Shown one piece after another: positions 1 to 9,540 of a DNA stretch of 64,000 nt. The notes under the pieces are model-generated. The model searched no databases, was not told the DNA's origin, and saw only the letters and a program-made list of their open reading frames with translations. Origin of the DNA: Bdellovibrionota bacterium (GTDB taxonomy: Bacteria > Bdellovibrionota_C > UBA2361 > JAFLCA01); the NCBI GenBank assembly GCA_030584005.1, contig CP129486.1:310001-374000 (forward strand). Reading direction: 5' to 3'. The position numbers and the translations under genes are program-made. The stretch's first letter is position 1. Every line of letters begins with the position of its first letter.

Positions 1-77
1 CCGAGGATGGCGCTGAGAACACAGGCAAAAGTGAACCGCGCTAGCGCATGACGCCGAACCGGGGGCAGTAGATGCAT
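1..77 (-). CDS. N-terminus of an exported or membrane protein (partial)
   Basis: Only the first 25 codons lie in the window; the gene continues past the left edge. An ATG at 77 is preceded by the purine-rich run AAGGTG. The peptide starts with arginines and histidine and then becomes hydrophobic (RFTFACVLSAILG), as in a signal peptide or first membrane helix. It follows actF on the same strand after a 57-base gap, so it probably belongs to the same operon. In other ACIII loci this place is often taken by cytochrome oxidase subunit II or a SCO1-type copper chaperone; that identity is inference only. Confidence 0.45.
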   Translation of the reverse strand, partial: MHLLPPVRRHALARFTFACVLSAIL

Positions 78-133
78 ATGCCGCACCTTACCGCAAAACG
101 CGCAGACAGATGAGAGAAATTATTGAGCTTGCG

Positions 134-1408
134 CTACCACTCCACACTGCCCTTGGCCAGCGGGGAGGATACAATCGCCAAGGGGTAACGTGTCAGAAAT
201 CCGAGCACACACAGGCCGAACGCCCCCAAGAAGCCTAGGAAGGAGAGGATCTCCAACATGCCAAAGGGGATGGCTGCGGGGCTTACCTGCGGCATCACCA
301 CCATATATTTGTCGAGCCAAACGCCACACCAAATTACTGCAATAATCGGGATCAGCACCTTTGGTGTGCGCTTCACATCACGGCTCAGCAACACAATAAA
401 AGGAATTATAAAAGCCATGGCAAAGGTAACCCAGCCAAGCTGCTTCCAAGGAAGCTCCCGCGTTCTCAGTATGAGCCACTGTGTTTCTTCGGGCAGGTTG
501 CCGTACCACTGCGGCAAGAACTGAGCAAAGAAGGTATAGCCCCACAACATACAGAAGGCGAACATCAACTTGCCGGTGTCCCAAAGCTGGTCCTGCGATA
601 CAGCGCCGCCGAAAGATCGATGCCGCCGGGTGGCATAAATCGTGACAAGCAAGATTCCGCCCCACGCCACATAAATATTTCCGAGGAATATGAATCCACC
701 ATACATGTTGGAGAACCACATCACATCGGTGGCCATCAACATTTCAAAAGCAAATAGGGAGTAAATTACAGCGTAAAAGAGGATCAGCAACGGGGCTCGC
801 ACGGAAAGGCTGCGCTGGGTTTCCAGTATCTCCTCCTTACTGCCGTGAAAATTACGGGTGAGCCGGTTGCACCACCAGGCCTGCCATCGTCCGTCACTTG
901 GGGCTTTCTGTTGAGCCAGCGCCACATCTCCACGCAGAGAAAGACTGACGAAACGGCTCATGAACCAGAACAGAATCGCAAGCAGAATTGCAAACCGCGC
1001 ATACACGAAATCCGGCTGCATCCACCACTCCCGCCCCGGCATCGGTGTGCGCGCCCATGGGAAAAGATGCTCTCGACCCAAGATAGAGAAAAGAAAAAAG
1101 ATGTAGGCGAAAGGAAGGAACGAAACGAACGACTCTCCCAATCGGCGAATGGGCGCGCTCCATTTGGCGCGCACAATTTGGAATATCGCACTGGTTACTA
1201 CGCCACCACAGGCCAGCCCTGTCCAGAAGAACACATTAACCCAGTACACGCTCCACACCTCTCCCGCCGGACGGGTGGCGAATCCAAGGGCAAAACCTGC
1301 GGCGCCCAATAGTATCAAGAGCGAAAACACTCTGGAGAGCACTGCGGACCGCTCAAGCGGTCCTTCACGAACGATGGCCTCACCATCAATTGCAACTGCG
1401 CTATGCAT
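134..1408 (-). CDS. actF: ACIII subunit ActF (NrfD-like membrane quinol-binding protein)
   Basis: This 424-residue polytopic protein is the second NrfD/PsrC-type membrane subunit of alternative complex III, the bc1-independent quinol:cytochrome c oxidoreductase. About ten hydrophobic helices are visible, starting near residue 27 and ending near residue 410, with the charged loop WARTPMPGREWW near residue 120. It is the last recognisable act gene, 22 bases after actE. The family likely helps bind quinol and conduct protons. Identity rests on its sequence type and its sixth place in an act cluster of standard order. ActC and ActF are paralogues, and here the shorter, more divergent one is distal. 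Confidence 0.9.
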   Translation of the reverse strand: MHSAVAIDGEAIVREGPLERSAVLSRVFSLLILLGAAGFALGFATRPAGEVWSVYWVNVFFWTGLACGGVVTSAIFQIVRAKWSAPIRRLGESFVSFLPFAYIFFLFSILGREHLFPWARTPMPGREWWMQPDFVYARFAILLAILFWFMSRFVSLSLRGDVALAQQKAPSDGRWQAWWCNRLTRNFHGSKEEILETQRSLSVRAPLLILFYAVIYSLFAFEMLMATDVMWFSNMYGGFIFLGNIYVAWGGILLVTIYATRRHRSFGGAVSQDQLWDTGKLMFAFCMLWGYTFFAQFLPQWYGNLPEETQWLILRTRELPWKQLGWVTFAMAFIIPFIVLLSRDVKRTPKVLIPIIAVIWCGVWLDKYMVVMPQVSPAAIPFGMLEILSFLGFLGAFGLCVLGFLTRYPLAIVSSPLAKGSVEW

Positions 1409-1430
1409 AGTACCCTATCCTGCGAATACC

Positions 1431-1964
1431 CTATTTCTTTGCCACCTGCGCCTGCAGCTCTCGGATATAGTTGACAATATCCCAGTGCTCCGTCTCCGAG
1501 AGCTTGTAGCCGTACGCCGGCATCAATGCCATGCCGCCAAAGTGGATAAACTCGTAAAAGTACCCATCGGGGTAGGCACTTTGATTGGTGTACATGGCCG
1601 CTCCCAGGGCCGGTCCCGGCAACCACTGCGCCACGGCTCCCGGGGAGTGCTGTGCTCCCTGATAGCTACCGTGACATGGCAGGCAGTTCACCTCATAAAG
1701 ACGCTTGCCCGCAGCGAGGGATCTCGCGTCGGCCTGTACCGGATTTGGCAACGCGCGGGCCTCCATGCGCGTTCCTTGAAATCTTGCGCTTGCGCCCAGC
1801 GGTACGGAGCCCTTCGCTTTGGCTCGCATCATCGTACCAGCCTGCATGTTTTGACCCTTGACCATATCATCATTGAACGGAAGGGCCTGGGCCTCTCTCA
1901 CCAAAGAGGCAAGCACAAGTGCTGCTACAACCACACAAAGACGACACATTGCTCTATAGCGCAT
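1431..1964 (-). CDS. actE: ACIII subunit ActE (monoheme cytochrome c)
   Basis: A 177-residue periplasmic c-type cytochrome. The first 28 residues form a signal peptide ending near AQA. One heme site, CLPCH, sits near residue 94, and a methionine in LMPAYG near residue 148 is a likely sixth heme ligand. The protein would carry electrons from the FeS/heme chain of ACIII to the terminal oxidase or a soluble cytochrome c. Its start overlaps the last 11 bases of actD, which indicates translational coupling. Length and single heme match ActE, although small class I cytochromes are hard to tell apart without context. Confidence 0.9.
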   Translation of the reverse strand: MRYRAMCRLCVVVAALVLASLVREAQALPFNDDMVKGQNMQAGTMMRAKAKGSVPLGASARFQGTRMEARALPNPVQADARSLAAGKRLYEVNCLPCHGSYQGAQHSPGAVAQWLPGPALGAAMYTNQSAYPDGYFYEFIHFGGMALMPAYGYKLSETEHWDIVNYIRELQAQVAKK

Positions 1965-2466
1965 CTCGCACCTCTACCTCTTCGGCTCCTGCACCTCGCA
2001 TCATGGAAGCAACACCTTCAACCTCGGGACTTCCACACGCTACTACCAGTCCAAATTTGTCATCGGAGAACCGTGGATCGTAGCCGACCTTCCTCAGCAC
2101 ATCAGGTAATCTGCAAAAGTGAAACAAGGCAAGGAGGGTGAAAATGGCGCCAAACAATATCGTGCACTCGTAGCCGATCACCACAAATCCCGGAATAGAA
2201 ACAACATCCTTGGCACTCACCCGCATCGGCCAGTCTAGTGAGCACAGAATTGCCAAGGAAAAGCCGCCCGTAATTCCTAACAAGGCTCCTGTCATCGTCA
2301 CAAAGCGAACGGGGCTCTTGCCGGGCGATGTCAGATCCTCGAGTTCGTGATTGCGCACCGGCGAATACACGCGATACTCGCGCTCTGCCTTCTGCGTGGC
2401 TCGTACCGCCGAGATCAGGTCGTCGAGGTAACTAAAGACTCCAACAACTGCCTTTTCCTTGCTCAT
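1954..2466 (-). CDS. actD: ACIII subunit ActD (DUF3341)
   Basis: A 170-residue membrane-anchored subunit of the DUF3341 family. An N-terminal soluble stretch begins KEKAVVGVFSYLDDLISAV. Two membrane helices follow (near residues 80-100 and 115-140), and then a short cytoplasmic tail with DPRFSDDKFGL. ATG 2466 is preferred over ATG 2481 because a GAGGCGAG ribosome site lies just before it. The 3' end overlaps actE by 11 bases and the gene follows actC after 18 bases. ActD has no cofactor; in known structures it packs against ActC and ActF. Confidence 0.88.
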   Translation of the reverse strand: MSKEKAVVGVFSYLDDLISAVRATQKAEREYRVYSPVRNHELEDLTSPGKSPVRFVTMTGALLGITGGFSLAILCSLDWPMRVSAKDVVSIPGFVVIGYECTILFGAIFTLLALFHFCRLPDVLRKVGYDPRFSDDKFGLVVACGSPEVEGVASMMRGAGAEEVEVRDAL

Positions 2467-2484
2467 GCTCGCCTCATCCAAACA

Positions 2485-3840
2485 TTAGTGCCCTGAATGG
2501 TGGTGCCGTGTGGGAGGTGGGATGACCTCTTTAATCTCAGCAATAGCCACTGCAGGGAAGAACTTGATGAACAATGTCATCCACATGCCGAACCAGCCAA
2601 AGGCACCGAGCGTGATGCCAAGTTCATGCATGGTAATAGAGTAGTTAGCCCAAGCGCTCGGCAGATAATCCCGCCCGAGTGACTGCACGATGATGTTGAA
2701 GCGCTCGAACCACATGCCGATGTTGATAATAATCGAGAGGATGAAGAGCCACACGATATTGGTGCGCAGCTTCTTAATCCAAAGGGTAAGTGGAAATATA
2801 CAGTTACAGGTGAACATCACCCAGAAGGCTACCTTCATCTCACCAAAGGGGCGAAACCAGAACTGGTAACGCTCAAATGGATTGTTGCTAAACCAGGCTA
2901 TATAGAACTCGGTCACGTAGGCGTAGGTGACCACTCCACTGGTCACCAGGATAAGTTTACTCATCGCATCAAAGTGCACAGGGGTAATCAGAGGGTGCAG
3001 CTTGAACGCCGCCCGCAACGGGATAATAAGGGTGATCACCATCGCCACCCCTGAGAAGATCGCGCCCGCCACAAAGTATGGTGGGAAGATGGTCGAATGC
3101 CATCCCGGGACGATACTCACCGCGAAGTCCCAGGATACGACGCTGTGCACTGACACAACGAGCGGGGTAGCGAATGCCGCAAACAGCAGGTAGGCCGCCC
3201 CATAGTGTTTCCACTGACTGTGATTTCCGGACCAGCCTAGACTGGCCATCGAATAGAGAAGTTTTCTAAACCAAGTCTTGGCTCTATCGCGCGCCGCCGC
3301 AATGTCGGGAATAAGCCCAACGAAGAAAAATACCGCCGAGACCGTCAAATAGGTCGAAACGGCAAACACGTCCCACAAAAGCGGCGAGCGGAAGTTCGGC
3401 CACAGCGCCCGTTGATTGGGGTAGGGCATCAGGAAATAAAAGAACCATGGGCGACCCAGGTGGATGATCGGGAAGAGCCCGGCGGTAAGCACGGCAAACA
3501 CCGTCATCGCTTCCGCCAGACGGTAAATGGGCTGGCGGAAATTGGCTCGAAAGAGATACAGCACGGCAGATATGAGGGTACCGGAGTGAGCAATACCGAC
3601 CCAGAACACAAAGTTCGTAATGTAAACAGCCCAACCGAAGGGGTTGTTCTTACCGGCAAGACCGATACCCAATAAGATTTGCCGCGTCCAACACACTGCA
3701 CCTATCGCCACACACAAAAGGCAGGTGGCAAGCATGAGGTACCAACCAAACTTAGGGGGCTCTAACATGCGTAGCACCGCATCGTTCACCGTCTTGTAGG
3801 TGACCGGCTCTGCGGTACTTTCGCTCGCTGCATGTGACAT
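2485..3840 (-). CDS. actC: ACIII subunit ActC (NrfD/polysulfide reductase-like)
   Basis: A 451-residue integral membrane protein of the NrfD family, the main quinol-oxidising subunit of alternative complex III. It shows about ten hydrophobic helices, an N-terminal cytoplasmic region ending in PPKFGWYLML, and family features such as the GRPW loop after helix 3 and the WFERF segment near residue 385. The C-terminus is His-rich (PPPTRHHHSGH). ATG 3840 follows GGAAGT. It sits 28 bases downstream of actB and 18 bases upstream of actD, in standard act order. Confidence 0.93.
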   Translation of the reverse strand: MSHAASESTAEPVTYKTVNDAVLRMLEPPKFGWYLMLATCLLCVAIGAVCWTRQILLGIGLAGKNNPFGWAVYITNFVFWVGIAHSGTLISAVLYLFRANFRQPIYRLAEAMTVFAVLTAGLFPIIHLGRPWFFYFLMPYPNQRALWPNFRSPLLWDVFAVSTYLTVSAVFFFVGLIPDIAAARDRAKTWFRKLLYSMASLGWSGNHSQWKHYGAAYLLFAAFATPLVVSVHSVVSWDFAVSIVPGWHSTIFPPYFVAGAIFSGVAMVITLIIPLRAAFKLHPLITPVHFDAMSKLILVTSGVVTYAYVTEFYIAWFSNNPFERYQFWFRPFGEMKVAFWVMFTCNCIFPLTLWIKKLRTNIVWLFILSIIINIGMWFERFNIIVQSLGRDYLPSAWANYSITMHELGITLGAFGWFGMWMTLFIKFFPAVAIAEIKEVIPPPTRHHHSGH

Positions 3841-3868
3841 ACTTCCGTCTCTCTCGAATTAGCGCTTT

Positions 3869-6800
3869 CTAAACCTCACAACGCACCCGCTCCAGGTAGA
3901 TCACACTCGGTTGTGTGTTGATGTGATGATCCAACACCTTGTAAGCACGCGGAGAATGACTCAACTCGCTCACCCTGCTGTGGGGGTCGTTGAGGTTGCC
4001 GAACACCAGGGCTTCAGTGGGGCAGCTTTGCACGCAGGCCGGTTGAACCTCGCCGTCAGCCACCAAACGTCCCTCATCCTTGGCGTGATCTTTGGCTTCG
4101 TTGATCCTCTGAAGGCAGAAGGTGCACTTTTCCATTACACCAACACCGCGCTTCACCACGTCGGGATTGAACTGCCACTGCACCGGCTCGGGCACATCGT
4201 ACTCGAACCAGTTGAATCGTCGTACCTTGTAAGAACAGTTGTTGAGACAGTAACGAGTGCCGACGCAGCGGTTATAGACCATCGCGTTGAGGCCTTCCTC
4301 ATTGTGGTACGTTGCATACACCGGGCAGACCGGCTCGCAGGGCGCATTGTTGCAATGCTGGCACATCATGGGGAGAAAGCTCACTTCAAGCTCCTCAGCA
4401 CTTCCGTCGGTATAACGCTCAATACGCAACCACGACATCACACGTCTGCGCTTGGCCTGGGCTACTCCCACTACCGGGATGTTGTTCTCTGCATAGCAGG
4501 CGACAACACAGGCTGAACATCCGGTGCACGCCGCAAGATCAACCGCCATGCCCCACTTGTATACCGGGTGCTCACGCTGCTCATACATCTGCTTGGGCTC
4601 ATGGTGACCTCCATGGCCGCCTTCTCCGCCGCCACCACCATGCGCGCCATGCCCGTGGCCTCCATTCGAGTGAAGCCCGCCGAGAGCCGCAGCACCAAGC
4701 GCCGGCACACGCACACTTCTTGCGATCTCTCGGTCATGCTGATCGTGCATCTCCTGCTGCACAATCGGGGTCTCGCGTCCACGTCCGCGCTGTACCAGCA
4801 CGGTACTATTCAACAGCACAGCGGCATCGCTATTGCCTAGCTCCGGGGAGAGCAGTGCCATCACATTGCCCGCCTGGGCCTCTTTCGCGTACCGGCCCAT
4901 CGCGGTGTGTCCATACCCCATCGGAACTGCCACCACGTCTGGATGCACCTGCGCACTGAGATATACCGGCAAATTCAACTCTCCATAGTCGTTGCGAAGC
5001 TGCACGACATCGCCGTAGGCGATACCAAGTTTTGCGGCCTTATCAGGGTGCATTTCAGCCCAGCCACCCCACACAGACTGTACGATCGGATCGGGCAGCT
5101 CCTGCAACCAGGGTCGATTGGCTGCCCGTCCGTCGAAGCTCTTCACACTGGGAAAGGGAAGGAGCACCAGTTCGGTTCCGCTCTCCTTTCCAACCGTAAA
5201 ATGCACCCCTCTATCAAGGAGCCCCAGCGCAGAGTCGCTCACGTTGACCCGCGCACGATCCGTTGTGCCCAGCTGTGGGAAGTACCCCCCGTGCTCGACG
5301 CAGGCTGACCAAAACCTCTCAAAACTGTCTGCTGAGCCCGATGCCTGATGGATCTTCTTCCAGCTCTCCTGCAGGTACCCTTGAAAGTCTTTCGCACCGC
5401 CACTGACAGCACCACCCATCGCCTCAAGGAGGATATCTCCAAAGGAGCGTGTATCATACAGCGGCTGCATGACGGGCTGAACGAGCGAGTATACTCCCGC
5501 AACAGGACGGCTATCGCCCCAACTTTCCAGCGCTACGTTGGCGGGGAGAATGATGTCCGCAAGCGCCGCCGTTTCATCAAGCGCGCTGTTACAGCTCACT
5601 ACCAAGCCAACCTTCTTTACGGCGTAGTGGAACTTAAGCGCTGCAGGGAGCGAATAGGCCGGATTGGTGCCCCAGACGATTACAGTGCCGACCTTTCCGG
5701 CATCCATTTCCTCAACTGCCTTGCGTATCTTGGCAAGAGAAGATTGCGGCTTACGCATCGCATCCAAATGCACTGTATCGCCTACATTTCCCAGGACGAG
5801 ATTAAGCAGAGCAGTTGCAACGGCAAGCGCCAGGCTCTCCGTGCTCGCACTGGAGGCCCCGCCAGAGAGCACAAGCGAACTCTTGGCCTCGACAAGGTAC
5901 TGAGCCAGCAGGGTAATACGTTCTTTAGCGATGCCGCATTCCTGGACCACTCTGTCCATGGTGGCGGACGCGCAGTGTGATCTGATCCCGTCTAGAATCG
6001 ACTCGCGGAGTCCGTGGCCCTTCCCTCGTCTGACCATTTCAGCCAAAAGGTACTTGGCCAGCCACAACTCGGAGCCCGGTGAAACATTGAGCCAGGAATC
6101 GGCATTGCCGGCAGTGAGGGAGAGCCGTGGTTCGACATGGATGATGCGCGATGGGGTACCCAGCTTGCGGTTCTTGGCCCAGGCGCGTGCGTACTCGACG
6201 GGAGATACGTAGGTCTCGAAGATATCTGCGCCAAAATTGAGCACGACCTCAGCCTTGCCAAAGTCGTAGCGCGGCACTCCATACACTCCGTAGACGAGCT
6301 CTGACGCCTGCGCAGTCGCTACGGGTTGCAGGGGATCCCAAACGATGTGCTCAACGCTCTGGGATTTTGCAAACTCGGCAATCAGTTCAGCCGTAGCGCC
6401 GCTCACCTCTCCGGTAATAAGAATCTTCTTCTTGCCGTTATCCTTTAGCCGCTCGGCGAGCTTCTGCAGACCCTCCGACCAGCTCATGGTCTCATGCCTC
6501 AGAATGCTCTCTCCGGTGGTGCTGGTGCCGCGTTCCGCCACCTTGAGGGGCTGGCGTACCCTGTCCGGATCGTACAACGCTTGAAGCGACGCCTGGCCGA
6601 GCGCACACACACCCCCGCCATTTATCGGGTGGTCACGGTTGCCCTCAACTTTCACCGCGCGCCCTTCACGAGTGCGCACTTGGATCCCACACCCCGCGCT
6701 GCACTCTTGACAGGTGCTCCGATACCACACAGCAACCCCGGGCACCTGATCAACCTCGCCTTTCACAAAGGGGATCAGATGCTCTTTAGCACCGTCCGCA

Positions 6801-6916
6801 CACCCTGCTGCCGCTCCAACTACGGTGGTTTGGCCGAGTATCTGCAGGAACTTTCTGCGAGAAATGTGCGTCTCGGCTGCTATGCCCTTCTTTTCGGTTG
6901 ACACTTCGTTGCTCAT
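3869..6916 (-). CDS. actB: ACIII subunit ActB (fused molybdopterin-fold and FeS protein)
   Basis: A 1015-residue periplasmic electron-transfer subunit that links quinol oxidation to the cytochromes. The N-terminus carries a Tat motif, SRRKFLQILG (about 19-28). A molybdopterin-oxidoreductase-like domain follows, with cysteines 69, 72, 76 and 104 that could hold a [4Fe-4S] cluster. ActB proteins keep this fold but are thought to lack the Mo cofactor. After a His/Gly-rich linker (about 748-775) comes a ferredoxin-like domain (about 787-980) with four cysteine groups beginning CTGCSAC, CQHCNNAPC, CVGTRYC and CTFC. ATG 6916 is chosen over the upstream GTG because GAGGGAG lies 4 bases before it. 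It lies 25 bases after actA. Confidence 0.95.
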   Translation of the reverse strand: MSNEVSTEKKGIAAETHISRRKFLQILGQTTVVGAAAGCADGAKEHLIPFVKGEVDQVPGVAVWYRSTCQECSAGCGIQVRTREGRAVKVEGNRDHPINGGGVCALGQASLQALYDPDRVRQPLKVAERGTSTTGESILRHETMSWSEGLQKLAERLKDNGKKKILITGEVSGATAELIAEFAKSQSVEHIVWDPLQPVATAQASELVYGVYGVPRYDFGKAEVVLNFGADIFETYVSPVEYARAWAKNRKLGTPSRIIHVEPRLSLTAGNADSWLNVSPGSELWLAKYLLAEMVRRGKGHGLRESILDGIRSHCASATMDRVVQECGIAKERITLLAQYLVEAKSSLVLSGGASSASTESLALAVATALLNLVLGNVGDTVHLDAMRKPQSSLAKIRKAVEEMDAGKVGTVIVWGTNPAYSLPAALKFHYAVKKVGLVVSCNSALDETAALADIILPANVALESWGDSRPVAGVYSLVQPVMQPLYDTRSFGDILLEAMGGAVSGGAKDFQGYLQESWKKIHQASGSADSFERFWSACVEHGGYFPQLGTTDRARVNVSDSALGLLDRGVHFTVGKESGTELVLLPFPSVKSFDGRAANRPWLQELPDPIVQSVWGGWAEMHPDKAAKLGIAYGDVVQLRNDYGELNLPVYLSAQVHPDVVAVPMGYGHTAMGRYAKEAQAGNVMALLSPELGNSDAAVLLNSTVLVQRGRGRETPIVQQEMHDQHDREIARSVRVPALGAAALGGLHSNGGHGHGAHGGGGGEGGHGGHHEPKQMYEQREHPVYKWGMAVDLAACTGCSACVVACYAENNIPVVGVAQAKRRRVMSWLRIERYTDGSAEELEVSFLPMMCQHCNNAPCEPVCPVYATYHNEEGLNAMVYNRCVGTRYCLNNCSYKVRRFNWFEYDVPEPVQWQFNPDVVKRGVGVMEKCTFCLQRINEAKDHAKDEGRLVADGEVQPACVQSCPTEALVFGNLNDPHSRVSELSHSPRAYKVLDHHINTQPSVIYLERVRCEV

Positions 6917-6941
6917 TCGCTCCCTCACCGTGTGATCAGTT

Positions 6942-7685
6942 CTATTTGTGGCAGGTCAAACAATCGATGCTGGTGCCCTGCTGTCGATGGCAGTCAACGC
7001 ACCACCCCATCTTCATGGATGAAACGCGCTCAACAACCTGCATATTGGGGACCTGGCCATGACACTCCTGGCAATTGATGCCCGCTTTCACATGGCGCTT
7101 GTGGTTGAAATTCACATGTGCCGGCATCACATGCACCTTAACCCAGGGGATGGGCTCGCCCTTATGGAAGTACTCCACGATCTTACGAATCTCGGCCTGC
7201 TGCCACGGTTCCTTGCCGGGAATTGAGGCCGAAAACTGGGCCGGATCGTTAATAGCCATACTCTGCGCTTCATAGCTTGCAAAGTGGCATCCCACGCAGG
7301 TCTCTACCTCCGGAATCGCTGCGTAAGAAGATTTACCGACTGACCAGTGACAATACTGACAGTCCATCTTGTTCTTTTGCACATGAGTAATATGACTGAA
7401 CTTGATGGGTTGTTCCGGCTGATGCCCCTTGGCGCGCTCGGGGGGGCCGAAGTAGTGAAAGTAATCGAAGATGTTGAGGTCCCACAGCGCGGCCTGGCCG
7501 TCATTCCACACGCCCGTGGTCGCATCCAGCTCCTTGTATGCGGGGAGGATCGGCTCTTGCTGAGGAACTTCCGCCGCTGCGGGAGCTTGGGAACCTTGCG
7601 CCATCGCAGTTGTGGCGATGCAGCAACTAAGCAGCGATACAGCGATCGCCACACATCGGGAGAACAGGTGCCAACTGAAAATCAT
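6942..7685 (-). CDS. actA: ACIII subunit ActA (pentaheme cytochrome c)
   Basis: A 247-residue periplasmic multiheme cytochrome, the first gene of the act operon. A signal peptide ends near AMAQ (about residue 30). Five CxxCH heme sites are visible: CQYCH, CVGCH, CQECH, CVDCH and CLTCH, the last four residues from the C-terminus. Five hemes and this length match ActA. A GTG lies four codons upstream; ATG 7685 is preferred because it directly opens the signal peptide. The 409 bases upstream, shared with a divergent dehydrogenase gene, must hold the operon promoter. Confidence 0.93.
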   Translation of the reverse strand: MIFSWHLFSRCVAIAVSLLSCCIATTAMAQGSQAPAAAEVPQQEPILPAYKELDATTGVWNDGQAALWDLNIFDYFHYFGPPERAKGHQPEQPIKFSHITHVQKNKMDCQYCHWSVGKSSYAAIPEVETCVGCHFASYEAQSMAINDPAQFSASIPGKEPWQQAEIRKIVEYFHKGEPIPWVKVHVMPAHVNFNHKRHVKAGINCQECHGQVPNMQVVERVSSMKMGWCVDCHRQQGTSIDCLTCHK

Positions 7686-8094
7686 GTCAAAACTCACCGC
7701 TCAGAACGAATCGAAGAAGACTCTGCGCCTACACTCACCTCGCAGGAATAACTTCCCTTAGGCTTACAGTGTTCGGTCTGCAGTAACCCCCAACAGCGAG
7801 CACGGGATAGTGCGTACTCCGCGCATGTTGTACAGCGCGTGATTCGCACTCGATGTGATCGATCCCGTCACAAGCCTGTCATGCAGGCCATTTCATAGCA
7901 CGTGATTCGCGTAGGCCCAATACCGTGTGATGCAATTTCAGGATCTTGACAGCATCCCCTGCTCCTGGCCCCTTCAGCATGGGGAGCATGCGTGGAGTCG
8001 ATGCTCGTTTCCATGTATGCTGCGCCCTCGGCATTGGCTATTTTGTCGACGAGTCCAGCGCGAATGGCGTCCTGTGAATAGTTGTTGAGTAAGT
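7686..8094. other. Intergenic region upstream of the act operon
   Basis: Divergent promoter region between actA (minus) and the aldehyde dehydrogenase gene (plus). It holds an exact direct repeat of CGTGATTCGC at 7838-7847 and 7901-7910, start-to-start 63 bases apart (six helical turns). Between them is a small hairpin, GCCTG-TCATG-CAGGC (7874-7888). No confident promoter or intrinsic terminator was seen. A minus-strand reading frame near 7868-8101 contains a stretch weakly like the end of a ClpP/SppA peptidase (GLVDKIA), but it has no proper start and is not called. Confidence 0.4.
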
Positions 8095-9540
8095 TTGTCA
8101 ACTATTATGGTGTTTGATTTGCCGAGTCAGAGCTGTCGAATAGGTTCATTGCAAGTTACCGGCAGTGCAAGTTCGACTATACGCAACCCGGCCACTGGCG
8201 AGATCCTGGCGTGTGTACCGCATTTAGGGGCAAAGGAAGCTGCCTTAGCCGTTGATGCAGCCAGCAGCGCCTTTAGATCGTGGTCTCGCGGCACCGCGTA
8301 CGATCGTGCGGCGCTCCTGACGCGCTGGGCTGATCTGATCGAGGATCGATATGCTTCCCTGGCAGAACTGCTTACGGCTGAACAGGGCAAGCCGTTGAAG
8401 GAAGCGCAGCGTGAACTGCGCTACGGTAACTCGTTTGTGCGCTGGTACGCAGAAGAAGCGAAGCGCGTATATGGTGAAACCATCCCGTCAGAGCGTGCCG
8501 ACCAGCGCATCCTCATTCTCAAACAGCCTCTGGGGGTCGTGGCAGCAATCACTCCCTGGAACTTCCCGGTTGCCATGGTGTTAAGAAAAGTAGCGCCGGC
8601 ACTTGCCGCCGGCTGTACGGTCGTGCTCAAGCCCGCGCCGGAGACGCCGCTGAGCGCGCTTCAACTTGTTGAGTTGGCCGCGCAAGCGGGCATCCCAGAG
8701 GGGGTATTAAATATAGTGACCGGACCGGCCGAGGATATCGGCGCGGTTTGGATGGCTGACCCACGTGTACGCAAAGTCACATTCACTGGATCGACCGAGG
8801 TAGGTCGTCTCCTGATGTCGCAGTCCGCCCGTACACTTAAGAAGCTCACCCTGGAGCTTGGCGGGAATGCGGCCATGATTGTATGCGCCGATGCGGATCT
8901 GGCGCGCGCACTTTCTGGATCAATGTTTGGCAAATTTCGCAATGCCGGGCAGACCTGCATCAGTGTGAATCGCTTCCTCCTCCACGATCACATCGCTCAG
9001 AGCTTCACCGAACGTTTTGTGGAACAGGTTAGAAGTCTGCGGGTGGGAAACGGCTCCGACCCCAGCAGCGACATCGGGCCCCTGATTAATGAAGATGGCT
9101 GCAATAAGGTTGAGGATCTTGTTAACGACGCGCTGCGCTCTGGTGCCACACTTCTTCTGGGCGGAAAGAGAATTAAGGGCACTTTTTTCGCGCCCACGGT
9201 GCTCGCCGATGTGACGCCATCGATGCGCATCGCTCAGGAAGAGATCTTCGGTCCTGTGGCCTGTCTTTCAACTTTCAATGATGACGATACCGCCATACGC
9301 ACGGCGAACGATATATCCCACGGACTCGTGCACTACGTGTACACAGAACAGCTTTCACGCGCCTTTCGTTACAGCGAAGAGCTTGAAGCGGGTATGGTAG
9401 GGATCAACGGCACTGCCATCTCCTGTGCGCATGCTCCATTCGGCGGTATCAAGCAATCCGGTTATGGCCGCGAAGGCGGCCATCACGGCATCGATGAATT
9501 CCTGCAGGTGAAGTACGTTTCTATAGGTATTGCCTCGTGA
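8095..9540 (+). CDS. NAD(P)-dependent succinate-semialdehyde-type dehydrogenase
   Basis: An aldehyde dehydrogenase superfamily protein of 481 residues, closest in character to GabD, which oxidises succinate semialdehyde to succinate. Visible are PWNFP (154-158), the cofactor-loop motif GSTEVG (232-237), the general base in LELGG (Glu254) and the catalytic cysteine in GQTC (Cys288). The C-terminal PFGGIKQSGYGREGG is typical of this subgroup. The start is uncertain: TTG 8095 or ATG 8107, neither with a good ribosome site. Its last four bases overlap the acetoacetyl-CoA synthetase gene, so the two are probably co-expressed. The exact substrate is inferred from family type. Confidence 0.85.
   Translation: MSTIMVFDLPSQSCRIGSLQVTGSASSTIRNPATGEILACVPHLGAKEAALAVDAASSAFRSWSRGTAYDRAALLTRWADLIEDRYASLAELLTAEQGKPLKEAQRELRYGNSFVRWYAEEAKRVYGETIPSERADQRILILKQPLGVVAAITPWNFPVAMVLRKVAPALAAGCTVVLKPAPETPLSALQLVELAAQAGIPEGVLNIVTGPAEDIGAVWMADPRVRKVTFTGSTEVGRLLMSQSARTLKKLTLELGGNAAMIVCADADLARALSGSMFGKFRNAGQTCISVNRFLLHDHIAQSFTERFVEQVRSLRVGNGSDPSSDIGPLINEDGCNKVEDLVNDALRSGATLLLGGKRIKGTFFAPTVLADVTPSMRIAQEEIFGPVACLSTFNDDDTAIRTANDISHGLVHYVYTEQLSRAFRYSEELEAGMVGINGTAISCAHAPFGGIKQSGYGREGGHHGIDEFLQVKYVSIGIAS

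Noticed and set aside
7868..8101. Minus-strand open frame of 77 codons containing GLVDKIA, weakly like the end of a ClpP/SppA peptidase
   Set aside because: It has no ribosome site and no ATG, and it runs through the divergent promoter region. It could be a relic but cannot be supported.
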